DNA of 64,000 bases. Origin: Stomoxys calcitrans (taxonomy: Eukaryota > Arthropoda > Insecta > Diptera > Muscidae). The stretch covers positions 97,450,232 through 97,514,231 of the forward strand of contig NC_081554.1 in NCBI RefSeq assembly GCF_963082655.1. Reading direction: 5' to 3'. This document shows, piece by piece, positions 54,591 to 64,000 of the stretch (positions within the stretch are counted from its first letter, which is position 1; every line of letters starts with the position of its first letter). The position numbers and the translations under genes were made by a program. A model generated the notes under the pieces. The model searched no databases, was not told the origin of the DNA, and worked only from the letters and a program-made list of their open reading frames with translations.

Positions 54591-56225
54591 TCTACACCGC
54601 AAGTATTTAGTGTCCTGAGGAAGAGTGCTTTATCAACTGCCCCTGAATGCGCAAGAGAACTCATCTTGAAAAGATCGAACGCAACAGTGATGGAAATTCT
54701 GAATCCTGACTATGATCCGGTTTCAGTAGATAAATATCCACCATTGTAATACCGCTTCGGTGGTACTAAAGGTTCTTCTGATGGCAGGAAGATTATCCCG
54801 GAACCATGGGTGTGTGGAGGAATGGTTCGTGGACTAAGTATTAATCGATTTAAGGGTAAGGAGAATGTGAAACACAGAGCCTATGTTTTTTCAAAGAAAA
54901 TTCCTAATGTTTTCTTCTTCCATTGCTAAACACCGAAGATTCAGTAGTAGCCAACTATAAATGGCACACGCTTAAGAGATGTCGCCTTCAAACCTTAAGA
55001 TGCTGGTTGAAACGGCTTCTGCAGGGAAGAATATCCTCACATCATCAGATGTGGGGAATTTCGGATATCGGCGAAAGGGGTGAACTGCTTATCGAATATA
55101 TTATAAGTTGCAATATGGCGATTTGTAATAAAGGAAATAAACTGACCTTTATTACCAGGAGCAGGCAAGTGGTACTAGATGTTACCTTTGTATCGGAAGA
55201 TATAAGTGGAAAGATAAGCAATTGGGAAGTGTTGGATGTTCACAGCTTCTCCGATCATAGTTATATTTGTTTCAGACTTGGAGAGGATGCTGCAGAAGGG
55301 TTCCTCGGTTAAACACATTCTGCACGACTATCCATTCTTGACCAGAAAAGGCAGTGGAAACTGCGCAGGATGTCGACATCGTGGTCTAGCGGATCACGAA
55401 GGCCCTGAGTGACTCGCTTGTGTCAGCATGTCCTAGAGCCAAACAGAAGTGGTTGGTCTAATGAAAGGACGCAGAAAACTCTTCACTGCACGATTGAGAC
55501 GTGTATAAGGTTGAGATAAAAAAATATAAGGGCGAGCTGAGAAAGGATTAGAACAAATCCAGGGTGAAATTCTGCATCTCCGTGGAGGAAACATCTGAGG
55601 GCTCTAGGCAAAGAAAGATTCTATATTCTAAACTTATTACGGTGAATATATATTGAGAAGTCAGAGAATGTATGGACAATGTCTAGTGAGGAAACACTAG
55701 ATCTACTCGTTCACACGCATTTCTCGGGAAGCTCTCCAATGGACAACGTGGCGCCAGAAGAGGATCTCCCTGATATCCATTAGTCGGATGTAATTCGGAA
55801 AATTGTGTATGAGTCGAAAAGTCTTTGGGCGATAAAAAGTTTCAACTCCTTGACGTTGCCAGACCATAATGATGTATCACCAGTTGCACTTCATACTCTG
55901 TTTGTATCAGCCTGTCTTATATATCTTTAGGATGTAGGGATACAAAAGTCATTTTCATTTCAAAACCTTACCACAAGAAGTCGAAAGATTTTCGTCCTAT
56001 TAATCTGTCATCCTTTATGCCGTAGGATCTAGAGTGTTTGATAGTGAGGGCAAGTCCACTGAAACACCCCTTCACGACATAGTCGCCTACATATAGGGTT
56101 TTCTCGCTGTCAATAAATGTACAATGATAGCATTTCTGGACAATGAAGGTGCTTTCAGTAGTGTATAGATGAATTTAATTATGAAGCAGCAGGAGATGCT
56201 AGGCATCAGCACTACCGTCTTGGGA
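54591..56225 (+). pseudogene. R1/Jockey-type LINE endonuclease and reverse transcriptase fragment
   Basis: Around 54840-54910 a frame reads KENVKHRAYVFSKKIPNVF. The endonuclease end at 55035-55312 has MWGISDIGERGELLIEYIIS, then RSRQVVLDVTFVSEDISGKI and HSFSDHSYICFRLG. After many stops, RT pieces appear at about 55940-56000 (KPYHKKSKDFRPINLSSFMP) and 56130-56200 (IAFLDNEGAFSSV, where LVAFLDIEGAF is the usual block A). The copy ends where a DINE-1 begins. 54591-54790 may be unrelated sequence. Confidence 0.75.
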
Positions 56226-56235
56226 TCTGTTGATC

Positions 56236-57073
56236 AAACAAGTAAAAGCGTGCTTAGTTCAGCCGGGACGAATCTTGGTAACCCTTCTGTCAAACTAGCA
56301 AAAATAAAAACTTCTAGAAACCGAACAAGGATGGTCGAGAGACTGATTTGCATGGGAGCTATTTCAGGTTATATACTGATTTGGACCGTATTTGGCACAG
56401 TTATTGGAAGTCGTAACAGAACACCGCTTGCAAAATTTCAGCCAAATCGGACAAAAATTGCGGTTTGTAAGGACCCAAGAAGTCAAATCGGGAGATCGGT
56501 TTATGTGGAAGCTATATCAGGTTATAGACCGATTTGAACCGTACTTGGTACAGTTGTTGGAAGTCATAACAAAACACTACAAACTGCAACATTTTCAGCC
56601 AAATCGGACAAAAATTACGGCTTGTAAGAAAGAAATCAAATCGGGAGATCGGTTTATATGGGAGTCATATCAGGTTATAGACCGATTTGGACCGTACTTG
56701 TCACAGTTTTTGGAAGTCATAAAAAATACAAAATTTCAGCCAAATCAGATAAGAATTGCGCCCTCTCGAGGCTCAGGAAGTTAAGATCCAAGATCGGTTT
56801 ATATGGCAGCTATATCAAAACATGGACCTTGATGGCCCATTTTTAATCCCAACCGATCTTCACTAATAAGAAGTATTTGTGCAAAATTTCAAGCTGCTAG
56901 CTTTACGCCTTCGGAAGTTAGCGTGCTTTCGACAGATGGACGGACGGACGGACTGACATGGCTAGATAGACTTAAAATATATATACTTTATGGGGTTTTA
57001 GAAGAATATTTCGAGGAGTTACAAACAGAATGACGAAATCACTATACGCCCATACTATGGTGGAGGGTTTAAA
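56236..57073 (-). mobile_element. DINE-1-like Helentron, subfamily B
   Basis: From the 3' end (AACAAGTAAAAGCGTGCTTA, decayed hairpin TTCAGCCGGGACGAA) through four modules to AATTTCAAGCTGCTAGCTTT, a short (GTCY)n run and the 5' end CCATACTATGGTGGAGGGTT. The open frames 56169-56846 are repeat artefacts. Confidence 0.9.
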
Positions 57074-57099
57074 AAGTATGTGGATTTTTGAAGCACCGT

Positions 57100-57577
57100 C
57101 CACAAGATTACAACCCCATATAGCATTGCAGGTCTGAGAACTGCAGTATATACTCAGTACATAACACGCTGTTTAGACTTTTGCCAAAGGCTCTCTTGCA
57201 GGTGTATAGATCAAGAGTTGCCTTTCTGGCCCTTTGTTGGATTTGAAGTTTAATTTCTTGCCCAGAAAAAAACGCATGTACATTGCTTTTTCAGTAAATG
57301 GAACATTCCCTCCTCCCAAGGAGACAGGTGTCAATGTAGATAACTTATCTCTCCTGCTGCAAATAACTACCTCTGTCTTGCTCCGCTTTATGCCTAGTTT
57401 ACTTTCTGTAGCCCACTTCGCAGTTGCACTTTAAGATTGCTGAAGTATATTTCTCAGGGTGTTGGAAACTATTCACTTTTACACATGTATCTTCCAGTAA
57501 CAATAATATTTTTCTAATGGCCATATTCCAAAGTAAAGGAGACAGTACACCCCCTTGAGGTGTTCGTCAGCTGACAT
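57100..57577 (-). pseudogene. Non-LTR reverse transcriptase fragment, minus strand
   Basis: Minus-strand translation from about 57568 gives TPQGGVLSPLLWNMAIRKIL, the RT block with the QGG turn. After stops, it gives GQEIKLQIQQRARKATLDLY and TCKRAFGKSLNSVLCTEYIL, the thumb region typical of R1-like LINEs (RVKKATxALYxCKRxxGKxWGL). The catalytic YADD block is missing between them. The piece runs head to head with the plus-strand LINE fragment ending at 56225. Confidence 0.72.
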
Positions 57578-57582
57578 ATTTC

Positions 57583-58627
57583 TTTATACCTACCACCATA
57601 GGATGGGGGCATACTAGCTTAGTCATTCCCTTTGTAACACCTCGAAATAATCATCTGCGACCCAATAAAGTATATATATTCTGGATCGTGTCGACATTCC
57701 GATTCGATCTAGTCAGGTCCGTCCGTCTGTCGAAATCACGATATCGGTCGAACGATAAAAGCTAGCCGGTTGACATTTTGCACATATATTTTATATTGAT
57801 GTAGTTCGTTGAAGATTGCAAATGGGCCATATCGGTATAGATTTGGACATAGCTCCCATATAAACCGAATTCCCGATTTGACTTCTTGAGCCCCTGGAAG
57901 CCACAATTTTTGATCGATTTTTATGACTGCCAAAAACTGTGATAAGTACAGTTCAAATCGGTCTATAACCTGATGTAGCTCCATATAAACCGATCCCCCG
58001 ATTTGACTTCTTGAGTGAATTGATTTGTTATGACTTCCAACAACTGTGCCAAGTACGGTTTAAATATGTCTATAACCTGATCTAGCTCCTGCATAAACCG
58101 ATATCCCGATTAGACTTTTTGAGTCCTTACAAGCCGTTGAAATTTTGCACGACTTTTTTCGTTATGACTTCCAATAACTGGGCTTAGTATGGTTCAAATC
58201 GGTTTATAACCTGATATAGCTGTCATATAAACCGATCTGGGATCTTGACTTCTTGAGCCTCCAGAGTGCGCAAATATTATCCGATTTTGTTTGAAATTTT
58301 GTACAACGGTTTCTCCCATGAACTTCAATATACGTGTTAAATATGGTCTGAATCGGTCTATGGCCTGAAACAGCACCCATATAAACCGATTTCCCTAGTT
58401 TACACCTCGAGCCCCTAAAGGTGGCAATACTTATTCGAATTAGCTGAAACTTTACACAATGACTATTACTATGGTCTCCAACATTCATTTCAATTATTTT
58501 CCGAATCAGACCATAACTTGATATAGCTTCAATAGCATATTATTTCTCGAGAACTCGGCAAATGCAATCTATGGTGGAGGGTATATAAGATTCGCCCCGG
58601 CCGAACACAGCACGATTTTACTTGTTG
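57583..58627 (+). mobile_element. DINE-1-like Helentron, subfamily B, near complete
   Basis: 5' end CTACCACCATAGGATGGGGG, block CAATAAAGTATATATATTCT, short (GTCY)n, five modules, then ATGCAATCTATGGTGGAGGG, TTCGCCCCGGCCGAA and TTTTACTTGTTGA. Confidence 0.9.
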
Positions 58628-58639
58628 ATAATCAGACGG

Positions 58640-59030
58640 ATCCAAGAGATAGCGTCACAGCCGCACTGAATTTCAAGCTTCACCTACTGCCTCTAAACAT
58701 TTTGGCTAGACAATTTGTCGCAGCACGGCTGTGAGGCTAAGAGAGTTTTCTCATTGGTCATGCGACTGCTGCGGACAATATGTTATCCTTGATTCAATGT
58801 CCGATATCGCTGGCAATGTGGGTTACACCCTGCCTGAGCCGGTTCTTGATAAAATTTGAGAACTTGTTTGATTTAGCGGATATGAATATTCGCAAGTTGT
58901 GTGGGCTTTTTAAAGTGATCTGGATGGTTCAACATTGGAACTGGAAGGATTGTCCTTCTCCTGTTTCTGTGTATCACATGGCAGATGGTAGATTGCCACA
59001 TTAACCTAACCCAACCTAACGTCTGTTTGC
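58640..59030 (+). pseudogene. LINE RNase H-region fragment with CCTAA tail
   Basis: The passage AGGCTAAGAGAGTTTTCTCA, GGCAATGTGGGTTACACCCT, GCCTGAGCCGGTTCTTGATA translates, frame-broken, to pieces such as RLRE, GNVGYTLPEPVLDK. That fits the segment just before RNase H in R1/Jockey-type ORF2. The end GTATCACATGGCAGATGG then TTAACCTAACCCAACCTAAC is a LINE 3' terminus. Confidence 0.55.
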
Positions 59031-59214
59031 CGATTTTGATTAAAATTTGTTAAAATGTAGATACAGCTCCAAGGATCGGCTTCGCCAGACTTTAACCCGT
59101 CCTTGCTTGATTTCCTATGATATCGATATAAGCAGATATGAACTACAAGGCCAGTGGCCACGGCAGTATGGGCATTGGCAGAGCAATAAAATTGACAAGG
59201 GAGATTTCGCCACC

Positions 59215-59932
59215 TTTCGAATAAAGTCATTGTTCAATTGTGTATAACAAAATATTGGTCTTTTTAGTAGCTATATCTAAAAATAAAACTCAAAGTTCAG
59301 CGACATCGGACAATAAATGCGCCTTTTATGGCCCGAAAACCTTAAACCGAGAGATCGGTTTACATGGCAGCTATATCCAAATGTGGACCCATCTGGGCAA
59401 TTTTGAAGAAGGATGTCGTAGGGCCTAACACAACTCACTGTCCCAAATTTCAGCAAAATCGGATAATAAATGTGGCTTTTATGGGCCTAAAACCCAAAAT
59501 CGGGGGATCGGTCTATATGGCAGCTATATCCAAATCTGGACCGATCTGGGACAAATTAACGAAGGTTGTCGAAAGACCTACCACAACTCACTGTTCCAAA
59601 TTTCAGCAAAATCGGATAATTAATGCTTTTATGGGCTTAAGACCCTAAATCGGCCGATCGGTCTACATGGGGGCTATATCAAGATATAGTCCTATATAGC
59701 CCATCTTCTAACTTAGCCTGGTCATGGACAAAAACAGAATCTGTGCAAAGTTTCAGCTCAATATCTCTATTTTTAAAGACTGTCGGACGGACATGTCTAG
59801 ATCTTCTTAGATTTTTACGCTGATCAAGAATATATATACCTTATAGGGTCGGAAATGGATATTTCGATGTGTTGCAAACAGAATGACAAGATGAATACAC
59901 CCCCATCCTTCGGTGGTGGGTATAATGAGACA
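59215..59932 (-). mobile_element. DINE-1-like subfamily A, 3' end missing
   Basis: Starts inside the 3' region (TCATTGTTCAATTGTGTATA, matching 20659-20682). It has three modules, then the head block GGTCGGAAATGGATATTTCG and the 5' hairpin CATCCTTCGGTGGTGGGTAT. The (GTCY)n run is reduced to GTCGGACGGACATG. Confidence 0.88.
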
Positions 59933-60521
59933 TGCTCATCGATTTCTATGCTCAATGTCTCATTTTGTTCATTTGTTTTGTAACTTTTCGGAGTTTGGTA
60001 TTTATATGATTTAAAAAAATTAAAACATTTAAAGTTTTTCATCAAAATAAAACTTCTAAGTCGTTTGTGCGTGACTATTTTCGATATTTTAATAGAATAA
60101 ACATCATTTTAGTCAATAATCGGCAAATGTTCATGCATTCTTGTCACCGGAAAAGAGCAAAAAAAGTCATTACTCTAGTGCACATATGCTTTGTACATTA
60201 GTCGAAATTTTGATCATTTGGACCTCCCTGGGACGCTTAATCCTTTATTTAACAGAAAAACCAAATAAAACCATCGCCAGATCGAATAATATGGTGATAC
60301 CTTAGTAAATAGTAAAAGGAGTATAACGGAGCTACCCTATCATGTGGAGGATAGTATGAATTTTTATTCTGCACTATTATTTATGGGTTATAATTTGTGG
60401 GTATAAAAATATATATACGCACATTAGAGTGTCCCAAAAAAAAAAAAAAATTTTTTTTTTGAAACACATGCCCTTTAATTTAGGATTTTTTTTTTTTTGA
60501 TTCCTTTGACGTACACATTTA
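59933..60521. other. A/T-rich DNA with A and T homopolymers
   Basis: No gene or element was identified. Near 60437-60461 a run of about 15 A is followed by about 11 T, and T runs recur at 60487. Confidence 0.5.
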
Positions 60522-61325
60522 AGCTAAAGTCAAGACCCCAGATCGGTTTATACGGCAGCTATATAAGGTTACGAACCGATTTCAACTATTCTTAGAACAG
60601 CTGTAAAATTTGAACTATTCTTAATACAGTTGTTGGAAGTCATAACAAAATGTAATATTTCAGCCAAATCGGATAGGAATTGCTCCCTGTAGGGGCTCAA
60701 GAAGTCAAGACCCCAGATCGGTTTATATGGCAGCTATACCGGGTTATGGACCGATTTGAACTATTCTTAGCACAGTTATTGAAAACCATAATAAAACACC
60801 TCATTCAAAATTTCAGCCAAATCGGATAGTAATTGCGACCTCTAGTGGCTCAAGAAATCAAGACCCCAGATCGGTTTATATGGCAGCTATATCAGGTTAT
60901 GAACCGATTTGAACCATACTTGGCACAGTTATTTTAAGTCATAATAAAACACCTCTTGCAAAATTTCAGTCAAATCGGACAAGAATTGTGCCCTCTAGCG
61001 GCTCAAGAAGTCAAGATTCCAGATCGGTTTATATGACAGCTATATCAAAACGTGGACCGATAAAGCCCATTTACAATCCCAACCAACCTAAACAAATAAG
61101 AAGTATTTGTGCTAAATTTCAAGTGGCTAGCTTTACTCCTTCGAAAGTTAGCGTGCTTTCGACAGACAGACGGACGAACGGACGGACGGACATGGCTAGT
61201 TCGACTTAAAATGTCATGTCGATCAAGAATATATATACTTTATGGGGTCTTAGACGAATATTTCGAGGAGTTACAAACACAATGATGAATTTAGTATACC
61301 CCCATCCTTTGGTGGAGGGTATAAA
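60522..61325 (-). mobile_element. DINE-1-like subfamily B, 3' terminus missing
   Basis: Four modules (CCAGATCGGTTTATATGGCA, CAAATCGGATAGTAATTGCG) precede the conserved AATTTCAAGTGGCTAGCTTT, the (GTCY)n run at 61165-61192, GGGGTCTTAGACGAATATTT and the 5' end CATCCTTTGGTGGAGGGTAT. Confidence 0.88.
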
Positions 61326-61525
61326 ACCTTTGGTGGAGATAGCTGTGAGCACCGCACAGGCTGGAACATTGAGGTCCGATCTGTGTGGTGTTCATTGCTA
61401 TCACGAGAAGCTTAGCTGCGTTCTACAGGGCGTGTCCATAGGTTGCCGGATAGTGGAACGCTCCACACGGGGTAGCTGCAACCGCAGTCGCAGACAATTA
61501 GCGGTATCAAGCGGAAAACAAAGCG
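61326..61525 (+). repeat. Short interspersed element, copy 3 of 3
   Basis: Contains GAGCACCGCACAGGCTGGAA, GAGAAGCTTAGCTGCGTTCT, GGATAGTGGAACGCTCCACA, CGGGGTAGCTGCAACCGCAG and TTAGCGGTATCAAGCGGAAA, in the same order as 40330-40637. The CAA tail is absent. The left end abuts a DINE-1 5' terminus. Confidence 0.75.
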
Positions 61526-62154
61526 AAGGGTATGCGTTCCCTATTTGCAGATAAAAATTTCGCCTTTATAGCGTGGGACCATCTAATGTACATGCAAATC
61601 ATTTCGTTGTATATTATTCTGATATATGTATAAACGTTGCCTTATTTGTACAGAACAGTAAACTTTTCGATAAGTGATTTCCTCAATTTCCCCTTAAAAA
61701 CATGTCGTTAGGGTTACCATTATGCGCAAGCACGTGGCACAGAAACTATGGTGCATTAAGGGACCCAAGCTAATTAGCAATTTCTGCAAATGTAAATAAA
61801 GTTTAGGTCTGCTCGCGTAAAAGCGACAAGACAAGTTTTTCATATGAACAACTCTGAATAAATGCATATTCAACTCAATGAAAATGTGTAAAGTTGGTTT
61901 TCCCTCATATACTCACTCGTACAGAAGGAAAAAGTTTTCACAACAAACACAAATAACCTCAGGATGGGAACATTAAAGGTAAATATTAGAAAAGACCAAC
62001 CGAATATGAGAAAAAGACACTTTTGCAGTCACATCCTTATGCAGCTTAATGACGGAGTTTAACCTTTGCAAGCAGACGTGTTTCAGCGTTATACCAAGAT
62101 ATTCCGGACACTTATGGAATGGAATTCTTTACGTTGAAAGACACTGACATTAAG
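61526..62154. other. No feature recognised
   Basis: About 630 bp of A/T-rich DNA without a family seen elsewhere in the window. Confidence 0.5.
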
Positions 62155-62420
62155 TCACACTTTTGAATTGCTAATGGATGCATACGGGACATATAGGGCT
62201 ATCGGTATCATAACGGGACACACAGGTCAACGAGCTCACTTATACAAAATCAGTACGGCAAGTAATAGCATGTGTAGGATTTGTATGGAAGATGATGAGA
62301 CGTTGGAATATTTCCTACGTGATTGCTCGGCTTTCGCGGCTAACAGACACCGGTACTAAGGTGGGGACACAATACCAGACATGAGCCAACTTAGGGGCGT
62401 GTTATGGCTAGCTTATTTTT
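62155..62420 (+). pseudogene. R1-like LINE C-terminal fragment
   Basis: The frame 62168-62359 reads GQRAHLYKISTASNSMCRIC, then MEDDETLEYFLRDCSAFAAN and RHRY before a stop. The C-x2-C...C finger has Y in place of the usual H (EHF changed to EYF). GGDTIPDMSQLRGV continues past the stop. It is the same family as 5839-6021 and 48060-48390. Confidence 0.8.
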
Positions 62421-62529
62421 TATTTTAGCACTGGGCGGTTTAATATCCGCATCTTCTTTTCAACCTGCACTATGTATATTGAAAAACAACTGTAATCAGA
62501 AGGAGTAAGGAAACATGAATATTAGAATG

Positions 62530-62800
62530 GATAAATGAAGGAGCTTCAGCGAAGAAATCGTTTAGAAGGCGATCACGGTGGTACACGCAATCCGGGACGA
62601 CCAAGATCCCTCACAGCTATAATAACACCAATGTCCCTATGGAAAGATCAAGTGGTGAAAGACATCTCGAAACTTTGTGTCAGAGGTTTTAGAAGAAGCG
62701 CAGAAGATCGAAGTGCTTCGAACGCTAGTCTAATTTCGGCTAAAGGGACAAATGTTCTGTCGTAGCCAATGAAAGTAAAGTAAAGAATTTTAGACACTGT
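62530..62800 (+). pseudogene. RTE-like LINE C-terminal fragment
   Basis: The frame reads GGTRNPGRPRSLTAIITPMS, then LWKDQVVKDISKLCVRGFRR and SAEDRSASNASLIS. It matches the end of the RTE copy at 41990-42130 (LQWKD, DKDLSILVVRDGRR, VQDRSAWKSI). The 3' end TAGCCAATGAAAGTAAAGTA follows. Confidence 0.78.
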
Positions 62801-63589
62801 TATATGTCATTTATGATTTATTCGCCTGGATATCCGGCAATCTGCTTTGTATTTTTTTTTCACTCTCGATGGCGGAGTTTATAGTGAGCTTTGCTTGCCA
62901 GTGCGGGGGTTTTGGGTTCCATTCTCACAAGGCTTCTGTGATTTTATACCCTCTACCATAGGATGATGATGTAATAACTTTATTGCTCCGTTTGTAATAT
63001 CTCGATAGTTGGTTTAAGACCCCTGAAACTATATTTTTGATTGCCAGATTCTACTATTTTAAGGGTGGTCAAAAATAGCCGTGATCCTCCCTTATGTTAT
63101 AGAGTCATACTAACTTCGCCATTTTGTTTGTGACTCCTCGAAATATCGTTCCATGTATATATATTCTTTACTGGTACTGCATTTTAGGTCCAACTAAACA
63201 TGTCCGTCCGTCAGCAGAAAGCATGCTGAGTACAGCGGGAGTATTTTTTTCCGATTTGCCTCAAAATGTGCATGATGACTTTATATATAACTTCAAACAT
63301 TTAGTTAAGCATGGGCCAAATAGGTTAATAATCTAACAGATCTCCCTTTCTATTAAGCTAAAATTTAGCACGATGATTTCATCCACCAGCCCATATTTTT
63401 TTTAAGTTAGTGCAAAGAACTTGAAAAATGCGATAGAAGCCATTTGAGAACGGATAGAGATAGAATTTTGAAATTTTGAATGGTTAGAACTCAAAATGAC
63501 AATTGTCTGAAAACTCATATTATTGGATATTGTCCAGCTGTAGACCGTAGGGTTCTTTGTTTTGATTACAAATAGAAAACCACTAAGGA
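62801..63589 (+). mobile_element. DINE-1-like subfamily B fragments, two successive 5' ends
   Basis: One 5' end at about 62943 (TTTTATACCCTCTACCATAG, then GATG) is followed by a second, decayed one at about 63080 (CTCCCTTATGTTATAGAGTC). Then come GAAATATCGTTCCATGTATA, a short GTCCGTCCGTC run and one or two modules to about 63430. The flanks are unassigned. Confidence 0.7.
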
Positions 63590-64000
63590 AAGGCAAAAGT
63601 CGGGCGGGTTCGACTATATTATACCCCACACCACCGTACCACTCTCAATACATGGAACATGTTGAAATCTAGTCAGACTTTTTTTTGTATACCTATTGAA
63701 ATATTGAATAGAACCTTGTAAGATATTCTTACGACAGCACCTAAATTGTGGCTGCCCTTAAAAGGGCATATCGGGTGAAAAATATTTATGGGAGCTATAT
63801 CAAAATTTGAACCGATTTTAATTAAGTTTGGCCCACGTATTGGGACGTGAAGAAACTTTAGTAAGGATCGGAAAAAACTGTGGCTTCTACAGCCTTAATA
63901 GGCCTTATCGGATAAAAAACATATATCAAATCTTTATTTAAATCTTATCCGATTTTATTGAAATTTTACACATATAATTAGGACGTCAAATAAAACATCT
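63590..64000 (-). mobile_element. DINE-1-like element, subfamily E, cut by the right edge
   Basis: The terminus GGCAAAAGTCGGGCGGGTTC, GACTATATTATACCCCACAC is followed by module-like text (TTAAAAGGGCATATCGGGTG, TAATAGGCCTTATCGGATAA, AATTAGGACGTCAAATAAAA). It parallels 52560-52935. Confidence 0.75.

Noticed and set aside
56169..56846. Overlapping open frames of 60-130 codons
   Set aside because: They run through DINE-1 modules and recur in altered form in other copies (for example 20697-21068 and 31812-32279). They are by-products of repeat composition.
62868..62940. Possible tRNA gene or SINE head near GGGTTCCATTC
   Set aside because: No cloverleaf can be drawn by eye and the A box is missing. 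It does not match the SINE heads at 20225 or 21668.

Overview
The window looks like a transposon-packed, intron-dominated stretch of a higher-fly (calyptrate, probably muscid such as a stable fly or relative) nuclear genome. The reasons are A+T-rich DNA with spliced coding exons, dozens of DINE-1/INE-1-type Helentron remnants with (GTCY)n tracts, dipteran mariner, Tc1, Jockey, R1-like and RTE elements, and a tRNA-derived SINE. No bacterial-style gene, rRNA, tRNA gene or CRISPR array was found. The species assignment is inference from repeat flavour.

One host gene can be supported, on the minus strand: an echinoid/friend-of-echinoid type cell-adhesion receptor. Its large exon (50045-52240) encodes five Ig domains and two fibronectin-III domains. 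It splices across a 5.7-kb intron, in perfect phase, to an exon (43776-44309) with the transmembrane helix and a Q/P-rich cytoplasmic segment. A third, low-complexity exon candidate (17373-17810) lies about 26 kb further downstream; direct splicing to it would create TGA, so an intervening exon, a short isoform or a different gene must be considered. The upstream exons (signal peptide, first Ig domains) are not visible and probably lie beyond the right edge.

Nearly everything else is dead mobile DNA in and around the introns. From the left: DINE-1-like elements (1-550, 6296-7556, 7881-8865, 9716-11957, 13219-13756), Jockey and R1-like fragments, a 245-bp tandem duplication at 3.25-3.74 kb, a tandem-module family ending in CTAGCTG (13.8-15.4 kb and 23.5-25.95 kb), SINEs at 20-23 kb, a mariner-like relic at 26.6 kb, and an 859-bp TIR element at 28.8-29.7 kb. 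Then follow a CsRn1-like Ty3/gypsy fragment at 30.1-31.5 kb, a Jockey-like LINE at 33.2-35.75 kb, an RTE-like LINE split by later insertions at 38.4-42.1 kb, and a Tc1 element at 42.5-43.4 kb. The right third (52.3-64 kb) holds a mariner pseudogene, LINE endonuclease and reverse-transcriptase remains on both strands, and more DINE-1 copies.

The most informative structures are nested insertions that give relative ages: a DINE-1 subfamily B copy inside a subfamily A copy, the same mariner MITE landing twice in the TATATA block of DINE-1, and the RTE element broken by DINE-1, Jockey and a short CAA-tailed element. All open frames in the TE regions are relics or chance frames in repeats. No convincing novel multi-gene system is present.
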